Shown here piece by piece: positions 35,901 to 47,100 of a DNA stretch of 64,000 bases. Both the position numbers and the translations under genes were made by a program. The notes under the pieces were generated by a model. It was not told the DNA's origin. It saw nothing but the letters and a program-made list of their open reading frames with translations, and made no database searches. The stretch's first letter is position 1; the number at the start of each line of letters is the position of its first letter. Source of the DNA: Trichodelitschia bisporula (lineage: Eukaryota; Ascomycota; Dothideomycetes; Phaeotrichales; Phaeotrichaceae); assembly GCA_010356995.1 (NCBI GenBank), contig ML996704.1, positions 480,404 to 544,403 of the forward strand. The letters are read 5' to 3'.

Positions 35901-37696
35901 CCTAGGCAGCGTGGTCTAGAGCGGACCGAGAGCAAGAACGAAACGAGCACTGGTGCCGCCATGTTTGACCGTCCTTCCAACACATCCCCGGTTGCCAGCA
36001 CCACCAGCGCCGGCTCTCGTGGCCCTGCTGCTAAACAGGTCGACCACAACGACTTCTTCCGCACCATCAGCCATCCTCGCGAAGCTCCAGGTGCCTTCCC
36101 AGATACGCCCCCTGTGCGCCAGGACGTGACTGGAGAGAGTGGTTTCAGCGAACGCAGCAAGGGCTCTGGTCGTCCGTCGGAGTCCGGCTTCGGTTCCTCC
36201 CGGGCTGATCCGTTTGCATTCCCTGGTCCGCCTAGCAACCGTCCAACGGCAGCCACTACTGCTGACTTTGATGCCGTCTTCGCCGGTGTTGGCAACCAGA
36301 AGCAGGGTGCGCGGCGCGGTGCCGCTTCATCCCCTGTCAGCAACCAGCTTGACAGCGAATTCCCGCCCATCCAGGTGCGCGAGGAAGACAGCGACACCAA
36401 CAGCGAGCATGGGTTTGAGGACGACTTTACGCAGGTCTCGCCGCAACACCAGCGGAAGAAGAGCCAAAACCAGAAGCAGCAGCAGCGTGCTGCTGGCGGC
36501 GAGAACACAGCCGCCGGTCGTCCTACCACCGCGCAGACTTCGTCCACTGCCGCTGACTTTGCTCCGCCGCCGAGTGTCAACGCACAGAAGTCTCCTCCTG
36601 GGTACGAATCAGCAACAGCAGGCAACAAGGACGCCTCGCATTTCCCTCTGGAGTTCGGTGGCCTGTTGCCGTCCCGCGAGAACCCCCTTCCGGCATCCGC
36701 GAGCCAGTCTCCCGAGCGCACTTTCGCTCAGCCTGCCGCGCCCGTTGGCCACGGAGCTTCCCTCTTTGGTAGCTCTGGACCTTCTAACGCTAAGTCCGCG
36801 GCACCTGCTCCTCAGTCCAATGTTTTCGCTGCCGCCAGCCCCGTTACTGGAACCCCTGCTAGTACTGTGCAGTCCGACGCGTACCACAGCGCCGTGTCCC
36901 ACCCATCCACAGATAAGGCTTCGCCTTCGTCGATTCACCAAACCCTCTCGCAGGGTCAGAACACTAAGGCTAGCTCGTCGACCGCCGCAGCCTCAGGCGC
37001 GGGTCAGAGTACGTACAGCGATGATTTTGACCATGGTTTCGATGACCTGGCTGAAGCAAAGGAGGATGATGACCGCGCGGACGATGACTTCATGTTTGAC
37101 TCTGCCGCACACGAAGGGTTCGACGAGTTCAACCCCGCCTTTGACTCCCCCGCTGCGTCCAAGAGCAACACCATGGCCAGCGAGCGCGTTGGCCCTGCGG
37201 GCCACTCGAATGCGAAAGGCTTTTCGCCCGACGACGCGTTTGGCGAGTTCGACTTCGGCGGCAAGAGCGCTGCCAGCGCGCAGAAGGCGGCGCAGAATGA
37301 TTGGGATGCCATGCTCAAGGGCTTTTCTGGGGGCGGGCCTGCTATCGGCGGCGTCGTCGTCCCGGGCTCGTCGCAGCAGGGCGCTGACCTGAGCAACGCG
37401 TTCGGCAACTCTAGCGGCAAGGGTGCGGAGAAGGCGTTCGGCGGGGAGAGCAGCGATAGCCTCTTTCCCGAGGCCCCGGAACCTCCCAAGCTGGGCCGCG
37501 CGCTGAGCGAGGGGACGGAGCATGATGATCCCATCTTGAAGCGGTTGACGACCATGGGGTACCCGCGGCCGGCGGCGCTGGGTGCTCTGGAGAAGTATGA
37601 CTATGATTTCGAGAAGGTAGGCTGATTGATAGTGGGTGGGGGCTGTTGAGTGCTAATGCGTTGCGATAGGCGCTGGAGTATCTTCAGCCGCGGTAG
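32929..37696 (+). CDS. EDE1: Ede1, EH-domain endocytic scaffold with C-terminal UBA
   Basis: Ede1 (Eps15-like) arrives first at clathrin-mediated endocytic sites and is a scaffold and autophagy receptor. Suggested exons are 32929-32947, 32983-33191, 33284-33413, 33473-33676, 33817-37616 and 37670-37696, giving about 1,462 residues. Three EH domains follow one another (about residues 15-115, 145-240 and 300-395), with LFKQADTKGDNIVTG, the EH2 motif HVWNLADTEQR and LDQLNRDEFAVAMYLI. A coiled coil covers about 532-712. A long disordered Ser/Pro/Gln part contains NPF. The end is a UBA domain (LKRLTTMGYPRPAALGALEK). The last exon is 27 nt. The first intron would be only 35 nt, so the start is uncertain. 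Confidence 0.92.
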
Positions 37697-38271
37697 GGTT
37701 TCCTTTGTGTGAGCCTGGTTCGAGACTGCTTGACGAGATGGGGGAGCGTTGAAGCGATTTGTGGATAAAATTGCATTCAGCGGAGGGGTCTTCTGTTCTA
37801 GGGGGGTGCATTTGTGTCTGGTTCTCATCCTGGGCGTGTCTGCAGAGCGAGCGGCGGGGGGACAGCTGCATCAGGGTGAGGATTGGTGACGCTGTTGCGG
37901 TATCTGCTTTCTGAGCTTCTTGTTCTGTGGAATGCTGGCGACGGGAAAGCGAGCGAGCTTTTGACGGTCTTTGAGTGAAGTTTTCTGCTCGTTGTTAAGG
38001 ATTACTGGGTGTAACGTGTGGTGTATCTTGAGATGGATGGGATGGCCGTGGTTTTCTCATCTTCTGATTCGGATTGTAGCTTTGGTGATGGCGGTGGCAT
38101 ATTCGGTGGCGGGGCAGGGCTTTCGAGTGTAGTGTAGGCAGTGATGGTATGACAATCTACTCTTTGAGAGCTTGCAGTTTGGTGTATGCCAATGTGCTTC
38201 CAATGCCAGTTTTGGTTGCCATAATGCTTCATAAACTATCATGCTACGGAGCTTTTACATGGTGCACATCC
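37697..38271. other. Intergenic, convergent 3' ends
   Basis: These 575 bp lie between EDE1 and the MetE-like gene and hold nothing coding that I recognise. Confidence 0.55.
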
Positions 38272-39420
38272 CTACGCATCACCCCAAACCTCCTTCGCAA
38301 TCTCCACCTCCAGACGCACTTTAGCCCACTGCTCCTCCTCGCTCAGCTCATTGCCCTCCTGCGTAGAGCTAAAGCCGCACTGGTGACTCAAACACAGCTG
38401 CTCCAGGCCCTTGGGACAAACCTTCGCCGCCTCATGCAAGCGCTGAATGATAGTAGCCTTATCATCCAGCTGCGGCAGCTTGCTCGACATAAGCCCGAGC
38501 ACCACAACCTTATGCTCCGGCAAAAACCGCAACGGCGCAAAATCCCCACTCCGCGCATCATCATACTCCAGAAAATACGCATCAACATTCAGTTCTTGAA
38601 ACAGCACTTCGGCAACAGGCTCATACCCACCGCTCGCAAACCACTGACTGCGATAATTGCCCCGGCACAGGTGAATCCCGATCTTGAGGTCTTCAGGCTT
38701 GCCCTCCAGCGCCGCGTTTATCAGTGCGGCGTACCGCCTCGTAAGCTCCGCGGCGCTGAACCGGTCCCGCGCCGCGACGTCCGCGCGCATCTTTGGGTCG
38801 CATAGGTAGGCTAGGTTCGTGTCGTCGAGCTGCACGAAGCGCGCGCCCGCGGCATACAGCGCTGCCAGTTCTGCGCGGTACGCGGCCGCGAGGTCGGCGA
38901 AGAAATCCTCGACGTCCGGGTACGCGCTAATGTCGATGCTCGCGCGGCCGCCGCGGAAGTGCACCATCGTCGGGGATGGGATGCAGACCTTAGGCGTAGC
39001 CCGCACATCGCCTCCCTGCGCCGAGGCCGCATCTTTAATCGCCTGGGCTAGGAACTCATAGTCGGCGACTTGAATCGGCTGGTCATGGGCCAGTTTCCCA
39101 GTCACGACGAGGCGCGGCGGCGCAAAGCCCTCGGTATGGGTCGCGGTGGAGGCGATTTGCCCCTTGGCTTCGACGCCGCGGAGTCGCTGGAGGAAGTCGA
39201 TGTGGAAGTAGGCGCGGCGGAATTCGCCGTCGGTGGGGGAGCGGAGGCCCGCGGCGAGTTGGGCGGTTACGACGGTTTTGATGTGCGCGTCTTCGATGGA
39301 CCGGAGTTGGTCGGGGGTGATGGTACCGGATTGGAAGGCGGAGCGGGCTTCCTTCAGGGCGGGGGGGCGGAGGAAGGAGCCGACGTGGTCGGCGCGGTAG
39401 ACGCCGGGGGGGAGGGGCAT
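38272..39420 (-). CDS. MetE C-terminal-like protein (cobalamin-independent methionine synthase fold)
   Basis: This intronless gene encodes 382 residues matching only the C-terminal barrel of cobalamin-independent methionine synthase (MetE), about half the length of the enzyme (about 760). RADHVGSFLRPPALKEAR, LRSPTDGEFRR, PKVCIPSPTMVHFRGG, RFVQLDDTNLAYL and LCLSHQCGFSST are visible. The last includes the zinc-binding Cys of the MetE barrel, and the HLCRGN segment supplies another Cys. Many fungi have such single-domain relatives (the YxjG/YxjH type), whose natural methyl donor is unknown. The full synthase needs the N-terminal half to bind folate, so classical activity is not expected. Confidence 0.9.
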   Translation of the reverse strand: MPLPPGVYRADHVGSFLRPPALKEARSAFQSGTITPDQLRSIEDAHIKTVVTAQLAAGLRSPTDGEFRRAYFHIDFLQRLRGVEAKGQIASTATHTEGFAPPRLVVTGKLAHDQPIQVADYEFLAQAIKDAASAQGGDVRATPKVCIPSPTMVHFRGGRASIDISAYPDVEDFFADLAAAYRAELAALYAAGARFVQLDDTNLAYLCDPKMRADVAARDRFSAAELTRRYAALINAALEGKPEDLKIGIHLCRGNYRSQWFASGGYEPVAEVLFQELNVDAYFLEYDDARSGDFAPLRFLPEHKVVVLGLMSSKLPQLDDKATIIQRLHEAAKVCPKGLEQLCLSHQCGFSSTQEGNELSEEEQWAKVRLEVEIAKEVWGDA

Positions 39421-40100
39421 TGTGGGCGGTTTGGAGACTGAATGGGGTGGGAGGTTGGATGTGGGGGAAGCTGGGAGGGAGTGTTAATGGTGTTCATGGT
39501 GGGGGATGGTGAGCTCTTTTAAGGGCCGGGCTAGAGGCGGCAGCTGGGGCAATTGGGTCGCCGGATGATGATCCTCGGCTCATGGTTGCTTCTATGGAGG
39601 GGCTGGATGCAAGAGAAACGAGGATTTGGGAGAGTGCGAGATGCTCTCCGCCTCGTTCTTTTGCGACGTTAAGCCGTAACCCCAGATGAAGATGCGCCTT
39701 ATGCCCTTTTGGGACTGGACAGTGAGCCACCGTCGGCAGTTGTGCCCGGAGGTCGGATTGATGCCTTATTTGACCTTTTGATGCCTTATTGAATACTTTC
39801 ATCACGTGATGACGTAACTTGAACGTCCACGAGAAGTCGCGTGTGACCGAATCCTTGGTGATTCAGGTACACCTTCCATCTGGTCTACATTCCTTCCATA
39901 ATTTCTCTTGACTCTTGCTACATCCGACTTTGCCCTCGAATGCAACCGTCCCTCTCTGGTACTGACAAGCAACCATTTCATTTGCTCAACCATGAGGCAA
40001 GTTTATGCTTTTGATATCTTGTAATAGGTGATCGGACACTGACATGTTAAGCCCTGAGCCCTCGTACTAAGCCTCTCTTGCTCCTGACATTCGCTCCACC
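39421..40100. promoter_or_regulatory. Divergent promoter of the MetE-like gene and SSL1
   Basis: These 680 bp lie between two divergent starts. Near 39765-39795 the heptamer ATGCCTTATT is repeated twice 20 bp apart; no known element is recognised. Confidence 0.45.
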
Positions 40101-41860
40101 ATGTCTGATTCTGACAACGACTTCGTCGCTTCCGACTCCGAAAATGAAGTCCCTCGTTCTTCCACCCGTCGTTCTGGCCCATCAGGGTCCTCCTCCACGC
40201 GTCCAGGCAAGCGTGATGCACGTGGGTCAAGACGACGGGAGAGGTGGGAAGCCGACATAAAGGATCGAGCCCAGCAAACCGCCGAGGAGATGGTGAATGT
40301 GGATGCCCGGAGATTCGCTCGAGACATGGCGCTCTCGATAGAGGGGAGGAAGAGAGAGAGGTAAGTCCTTTCGTAACTTGAATGCTTCCGCGGTTTGGAG
40401 TCTTCTGGCTTGGAAATAATGTACCGTGGCAATCCGTGGACATGTCTTCTATGGCAGCAATGGTTCGGTTTGCGTGTTGTTTGCATTCAACTGCGGTACG
40501 AAGGTTGCCGCCGGCAACTTCCACGTTGCTGCGAGTTACGGGCCGTATATGGCGGTTCTATTCATTGAATGTGGTTACTTTGCATCTCCCCTTCAATATA
40601 CACACAACTATATACTTACCATTTTTCCAAACCAGACTCTCAGGAAATACGCAACCCGTCCAGCGAGGCATCATGCGCAGCGTCGTCTTCGTCCTCGACG
40701 TCTCCGATGTTATGCTCGAAAAGGACTTCAAGCCAACACGCTACGTCGTGCTTATCCGCGCCGCCACGAAATTCGTCACCGACTTCTTCGACGAGAATCC
40801 GCTTGCTCAGCTTGCTCTGGTGGCCATGTACGACGGCCGGGCGCTGACGCTGAGCAGCCTCTCCTCAAATCCCCAGGACCATTTCGCCGCCCTGACCGAG
40901 CTCCGCCAATCCCGCGAACCGAAGGGCTCGCCTTCCCTTCAAAACGCCCTCGAAATGGCTCGGGCAATGCTCCACCACATCCCCACACACGCCACCCGCG
41001 AAGTCATTATCACCCTCGGCGCGCTCTACACCCTAGACCCAGGCGACATCCACGAAACAATCCGGCACTGCGCCAAAGACAAGCTCCGCGTTACTATCAT
41101 CGGTCTAGACGCACAAATCAAGATCTGCAGCGACATCGTCAAGGCCACAAACTCCGGCGACGAAAGCACCTACACCGTCGCCCTCGATCAAGACCACTTC
41201 GCCGAGCTCACACGCGCAGCCATCGCCCCACCCATCATCCGCCGCTCCGACCAATCCTCCACCACCGTTCCCGCCACTCTCATCCCCATGGGCTTCCCCT
41301 CGCGCTTCGTCGACCCGACCGCCAGCCTGTGCGCCTGCCATTCCAAGCCTACGCGCGACGGCTACCGCTGTCCGAGATGCGAGTCCAAGGTGTGCGCACT
41401 TCCCGTCGTGTGTCCCGCCTGCAACCTCAGTCTCGTCCAGAGCACGCATCTCGCGCGCTCGTACCACCATCTCAACCCCCTACCAGCATACAAGGAGGTG
41501 AGCTGGGTGCGGGCGCGCGAGGTGGGGAGCCGAGCGTGCGAGGCGTGTTTCACACCCTTCCCCCCTGTTCCGTCGGAGGAAGAGATGGCTGGAGAGGCGA
41601 TGACTGGGAATGAGGAGCGTTTTGCGAGTCAGAGCAGCCGGTATGAGTGCCCTAGGTGTGAGACGCATTATTGCGTGGACTGTGATGTGTTTTCTCATAA
41701 TGAGTTGCATTTTTGTCCGATTTGTGCGGCGACGGGGAGGGGGAATGGGAATGAGGTTGAGAATGGGGTTGGAAATGGGGCTGGGATGGGAGTTGGGACT
41801 GATGGGAATGGGGTCGTGGGCGAGCCGATGGATACCACACGAGCGTCTCGTAGAATTTAG
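40101..41860 (+). CDS. SSL1: TFIIH core subunit Ssl1/p44 (GTF2H2)
   Basis: Ssl1 (human p44) is a TFIIH core subunit that activates the XPD/Rad3 helicase in transcription and nucleotide excision repair. Exons are 40101-40360 and 40636-41860; the 275-nt intron is long for this window. The product is 494 residues (yeast 461). The N-terminus is acidic and Ser-rich. The von Willebrand A domain starts at RSVVFVLDVSDVMLEKDFKP and includes REVIITLGALYTLDPGD. Then come two zinc modules: CPRCESKVCALPVVCPACN and the C-terminal C4C4-type finger YECPRCETHYCVDCDVF...CPIC. The end is a Gly/Asn/Glu-rich tail of low complexity (41740-41830), unusual for the family. Confidence 0.94.
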
Positions 41861-42781
41861 ACAGCGGCGTCTGTAATCCGTAATGGTCATGGTCACGTTG
41901 GTCCTGGGCCGTTCTTGAATGGAGGACGTTATGGTGGTCCTCTGAAAGTATGATGATATTCAGACGTCTACTGAGGAGGTATCGCCGAATAGCTGCAGCC
42001 CTTTGACGGATGGTCTCTATAGCAAAGTCGCATTGCTGTTACATTGGCATTGATGCAATGTCAAGGCTGACCGGAATAGCTCTGCGTCCCCACACGTCCC
42101 ACATTCCGCCTTCCGTATCGCCCGCCATCATCAGCGTCCCAGTAGAGGACTTAGCAGTCCCGTTGCAAGGTATTTTATCGGCTTGGATGCCGCACTAGGG
42201 CCATACCGTGATGTGGACTTAAAGCAGGAGCAATGATATGCCAGGGAGGAGTATTCTTATCCAATGGAGGAACATGATGTAATGTGATCATGATAGAAGG
42301 AAGGAGCATATGAGGCTAATCGGAACTATATATTTGGTCTCAAGAGTCTCTTCCTTTCTTCCTCTCTTTACCTTTACTTCAATCTTCAGGTTGCACAGTT
42401 ATCTTTGCACGTGTTAGAGCCTATGCTCCCATTATACTGGGCCGCGATGCGTGTCCCGAAGTATGCGGCTATATCACATCGTCCTCATAGCCACCACAGA
42501 AGAGAGTTCTTTGCCGCTTGACTGTGTTTCAACTCGGATATCTGATAGGAACATCCGCGGTCGAGAATAGCGTAATTTACTGTACGGTTGGGGGGGAGGG
42601 CAGTGTACAGAGTAAGAATGATGAAGGAAGTGGATATGAATGGTCAGTGTTAGCTGTTGGGCCTGGAAACCCTCCATCAAGAACACCGCAGCTGGAGCCT
42701 GATGGCACGCAACGCACGACAAGCGCACTTTTCACGCAGGACTTTCGCCTTTACGCTTCGCTACGCACTCACCGCACCTCC
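41861..42781. other. Intergenic region
   Basis: No supported gene is seen. A CT-rich run at about 42340-42395 is the only compositional feature. Confidence 0.5.
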
Positions 42782-43215
42782 ATGACGACACCACTTTTGA
42801 AAGAGCTTATGGTATTCATTGCCTCACGTGTGGATAAGCTGTTCGATGTACCCTGCTGGAAGAGTCTCCCAGGGCCACGACTATCCGATTTTGAGCTCGA
42901 GGTGGAGGAAGACTATACAACGCTGTGCGATTTCTTGACTGAGCTCGAAAAACGGCAAGAGGCCGGCAATCAGAGGCTAGATGCTCCGATCATCATTAAG
43001 CTCAGCGAATGCACCAAGCTCTCCAAGGAACTCTATACCTATGTTATGGGTCTGAACAAACACCGTTGGTGTACGTCCCACGAGTGGGAAAGGTTGAACG
43101 ATATGTCTCGTGAGATTGCCCTTTCTCTTTGGAGGTTAAGACAAAGAATAGCTAGAAACTTGGTAAGCGGCTGTCACGAACCGTGGATTACTCGTAGTGG
43201 CTAAAGCAGGTTTAG
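42782..43215 (+). CDS. Orphan hypothetical ORF
   Basis: An ATG at 42782 opens 140 codons (to a stop at 43204). The protein has an alpha-helical, mixed-charge look (LSDFELEVEEDYTTLCDFLT, KLSKELYTYVMGLNKHRW). A GTAAGC donor after residue 130 (43162-43209 as intron, branch GGCTAAAG) would instead end the protein after one more Val at 43215; both ends are possible. No family, signal peptide or membrane segment is recognised. Third-position and residue composition are plausible for coding, but there is nothing else in its favour. Confidence 0.35.
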
Positions 43216-43487
43216 AGGTCTTACTTGCTAAACAGAAGAGAGAATTTGGATTCTGAAAGTCGTGAGATGATGAGAGATTGGACAGGAGAATAAGTGATGG
43301 CTACAAAGGGCTGAGGGGGTTGTGATATCACACTTAGGTCGTTGAGGGCCTTACGGAAGGAAGGGGCGAATAGGCTGATTGTCTCGCGGGAATGTTTAGG
43401 CCTCATTCTATTTGAGGTACTAAAGTTGAACCACAACTTGAAGCCAATGCATTCTGGTACGGTGCCCGAGCAGCTGTTTTACTCAAG

Positions 43488-44162
43488 TTAATTCCCAAAC
43501 TCGACCTCGTCAAGGCTGTTGATAATGGACAGCTCCTGGCGGTCCGCCTCCGTCAGCGGAGCATTCCCCGGCCTGTCGACAACAAGCGCCTGCATGCCGG
43601 CCTCGAGCGCAGCGCGGATTTCTAGGCAGCGTTAGGGATCCCAAACGACACAGACACAACTTGATCTCTCACCGTTGACATTATCACTGAGGAACAGCAC
43701 CTCAGCAGACTTAACCCCAAGCTCGCCCGCAATCCTCATATAGCTCTCCTTCACCATCTTCGGCCCCGCATTGACCGTATCATAGTTCGCCGCAAACAGC
43801 GGATTCAAATCCCCGGCCCCCTCCACATACCCGAAGAACAATTTCTGCGCCTCGACGCTGCCGGAGCTAAAAATAATGAGCCGCTTGGAGGCCGCCTTCC
43901 ATATCTGAAGCTTGGGGACGACGTCGTCGAAGAGCGGCGTGCGGACGGCGCCGGTTTCGTACCCTGTGCGCCAGAGGTAGCCCTGGAGAGCCTTGAGGGC
44001 GGGGTCTTTGACGTCCGAGGCGGAGAGGATCGTGATGTAGTCTACTAGCGTGGAAGGCGAGCTTCTCACCGACGGTGGGAACTTGGTCAAGTACGGTAAG
44101 AGGGCGGGGTGGTCCCATTGCGCGGTGAGGATTTGTGGGGCGTGGGTTAGGGCGTAGGGATA
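43488..44162 (-). CDS. UTR4: Enolase-phosphatase E1 (methionine salvage), N-terminus not found
   Basis: Enolase-phosphatase (MtnC/Utr4/ENOPH1) is a HAD-family enzyme that makes the acireductone of the methionine salvage pathway. Two exons are clear: 44162-43673 and 43621-43488, joined by a 51-nt intron, giving 207 residues. They include YPYALTHAPQIL, ALKALQGYLWRTGYETG, the motif LIIFSSGSVEAQKLFFG and SDNVNEIRAALEAGMQA with VVDRPGNAPLT. The AG at 44164 and a preceding CTAACG branch show an intron in front. The first exon should encode about 25-40 residues with the catalytic DIEGT and FVKD; I do not find it in the next 500 bp. So either the exon is distant or diverged, or the gene is truncated. 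Confidence 0.85.
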
Positions 44163-47100
44163 CTGGGGTTCGTTAGTATGATTAATTCCAGGGGAGACTG
44201 AAAGAGGAAGGTGAAGAGAGAGATGCTATGCGATGATTGAACTTGCGATGAAGAGGGAAGGCGATCGTGCGATATCCTGAGTGAAATGATCTGGAACGAT
44301 GTGCAAATAGATAGGGGATGTTCTCGAGGGAATCGAGGGAATTGTCTCGCGAAGCATCAAGCGAAGCAACGATGGACACGATCACGATAGCCAAAAGCAA
44401 TCGCAACCCCGCAATCATCCCCTCTCCAGAATCAACTTAGCAATGGCAGAATTCTACCGTACGGTAAAAGCAAACAGCGCCAATTCCTGGGGTAGAAGAT
44501 GAACAGTTTCACGTCCATGTCGGGCTAAGCCAACACTAGGAGGCATCTCACGACGGGTGAGGGGATCTCCCTGGACGCCGTCTGGGACTCCAATAACTCA
44601 CGCGACACAGGAACAAGACAAGCAGCACACCCCACCAAGCCACTATCACAACAGCAGCGGGGTCTCATGACAGCCCCAGGAAATTGTGAACTCCCGAGAG
44701 CTGGAAACGTCGGTTCTCGAAAGGTTCACAGCTGGGCTGGTGAACAGGGTGGTTGCGTGGATTCGGGATCAATCACACTGCACAGCGGCGCGCGAAACAC
44801 GGCAGTTGGCTAGAGCGTCCATTCGGATGGAATCGCGCCAGTGAGGACAACGCCTCACTTCCCCGGTGGCGAGGATCACTGCACACGTGGAGGTTGTGCT
44901 ACCGTCCCGTTTGCGCTGCGGAGTGATGCGTGACCTGAGCCTGGGAAATTCGGGATACCGTAGGAAAGCATTTAGGTGGAAAGGCCGAGAATACGAAATC
45001 GACCACGCTAACTTACCAGCACCTCTTTAACAAATGATATGGGACATATCGTTCCTTCTGCGGATCACCAGAGCAGTCAGCGCAGCTCAGGAAAAGAAAA
45101 GGTTACATCTCAGCAACGTCAACTCATCATCAACAACAGCGACCGTGATTGATGTCATCGGTCGATGACTGATGCTTCCAAAAGAAGCCCAGCAATAAAC
45201 CTTAATCACCCCCACATGGCCCACCGCAAGGCAAACCACCAACCGGGCAATTTCGCATGACAAGCCCAAAGGCGCACCAGGCGTCAGGAACAAAGTCCGG
45301 ATACGTAAACGAGGGCGCCTGTGACACACGCCTCTGCCCGCCACACACGCGGCTGCGCGCGAGATCTGGCGCTTGAAGGCTGAAGCACGGCCGAGACAGA
45401 CAATCTTGGGAGTGCGAGAGGCGCGCTTGGGGTTCTGAGAATCTGGCCTTCGGGACGCGCGATCGGCGCTTTCTCCGTTGAACGGACCAGCAGAAGCCCC
45501 GAGCACATCCCGACAGCCGCCGGTCGAACACCGGAGCGTGAAAATGTGACCCGTGACGGCGACGTCTTGGAGACCCTGCCAAAGCCCGAAAGCCGACAAC
45601 CGCGTCCCGCCATCATTCCTCGTCTCGTCCTCGCCCTTCGGAGGAGCGCCTCCGGTTGCGTGGCCAGAGGCTAGACCCCACATTCCGCCGCGCTCCGCAG
45701 AAGCTCGTCGACGGTAGCGGCGGAATCGCAGAACTTGCCCGTTGCTGCGCCCGCGGCTGCCGTGAGAAAAGGGGATCACCCACGCGCGCGCACCACGCGC
45801 ACCAACGCCGGGCGGCGCGCGAGACATGGCCGCGCAGCCTCGGCATCCGGGGCCAGCCTATCCCGGATCTAGGAGCGTGGCGCGTGAGCCCGGCTACTTC
45901 GGAGTATCAGCCACGTATTGCGTCCCAAGGACAGCCTGACGTGCTGGGCGCAGAATGTACTGCGTAGAAGTGCTAAGTACGGACGGATGTACATGCCCGA
46001 CGGAAGGTGACGAGTGCCGTGGGAATGTTTTGATGGTGACTGCCCTAACGACGGCGAGACGTGCGTGCTTGCTGCACGCTTTCTTGGGGGAGTCGCGGAC
46101 TACCGGCCCTGGTAGACGCGCGCCGTCGCGGTGTGACTTCCACGGCAGAATGGCCAGCAGCAATTGCTCCGAGAGTCCGCACGCGGTGCAGTCTTGCGTG
46201 CGATCACGCCGTAGGAGAGCAGAGTGAAGTGGGGGAACGCCAATGGGGTCATGAAGCAGAAATATGGGGCGGAAAGAACATGCAAATGCGGGACCAGTTT
46301 CTTGCTTCTGTGCCGTGCTTGATGAGGAGACGCGCGGGGAAGCAACGAAGGGGGCCAACAAACAACGCGACATCAAGGAAGATTGTCGTGCACGCGGGAC
46401 ACAAACTAACCAATGTCTAACAAGACGGTTGAGACGCCGTGCAATGTCGGCATGATGCTCGGATACCTGGCTTAAGGTATGTCTAAGATGGCCGAATGAG
46501 CCGAAGCCTGTCCGCTGGGTAACGGCAGATGAGGAAAATCGCCGACGGGAACGAGTATCGAGGTTGGCTATCGAGGCTGTTTGGGAAAACTCTTCCGCAG
46601 AGCTGAATCGAATAAAGGCAAGCGGCGGTGAAGTTTTGCGACGTTGAACTTCGCGTTGACAGGTCGGAAGTCGTTGGCGATCGATGGAGAAAAAAAAGCC
46701 GATTGCATAATTTGTACGGAGCCCCTCCCGACACCACATCCTCACCACCCGAGCTAACACCACGGCCCGCAAGGCTGCTGGCGAATCCACACCGACAACG
46801 TGGACACACCAGCTCATTTGCGGAAACGGAAAGTCGATTTTGGGTTGGTGAAGTCGCGAAGGAGCATTTTTATTCGTCCATCTTCGGGACCTCACCGCTC
46901 CCGACCCGTTGCTGGTCTGGACTCCTGATGGCAATTTCAACGTCCTGTTAGCATTAAGCTCCACTATCAAGGGCATGTCAACAATGAAGCTGAGCCATAG
47001 CGATGAAGCCATCCAAAGCAATCAAGCTTTGAAGATTCTGCAATGTATATGCTGATACCTCCTGCGTTCGCGAAGATCCATAGGCGCGCGAAACATGATA

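Noticed and set aside
36139-37392. Plus-strand frame of 417 codons overlapping EDE1
   Set aside because: Out-of-frame shadow of the low-complexity part of EDE1, with Arg/Ser/Leu-rich composition.
40426-41613. Plus-strand frame of 395 codons overlapping SSL1
   Set aside because: Out-of-frame reading of SSL1, very rich in Arg and His; SSL1 domains lie in the other frame.
38272-44162. A methionine gene cluster (MetE-like and UTR4, with a permease at 1.5 kb)
   Set aside because: The genes are separated by unrelated housekeeping genes such as SSL1 and are far apart; no sign of a cluster.
44182-44418. Minus-strand frame with a signal-peptide-like start just upstream of UTR4
   Set aside because: No GT donor in the right phase joins it to the UTR4 exon, and it lacks the DIEGT motif, so it is not the missing first exon.
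45894-47021. Minus-strand open frame of 375 codons in the gene-poor region
   Set aside because: It needs a non-ATG start, has random-looking composition, no splice context and no domain; GC-rich sequence gives such frames by chance.
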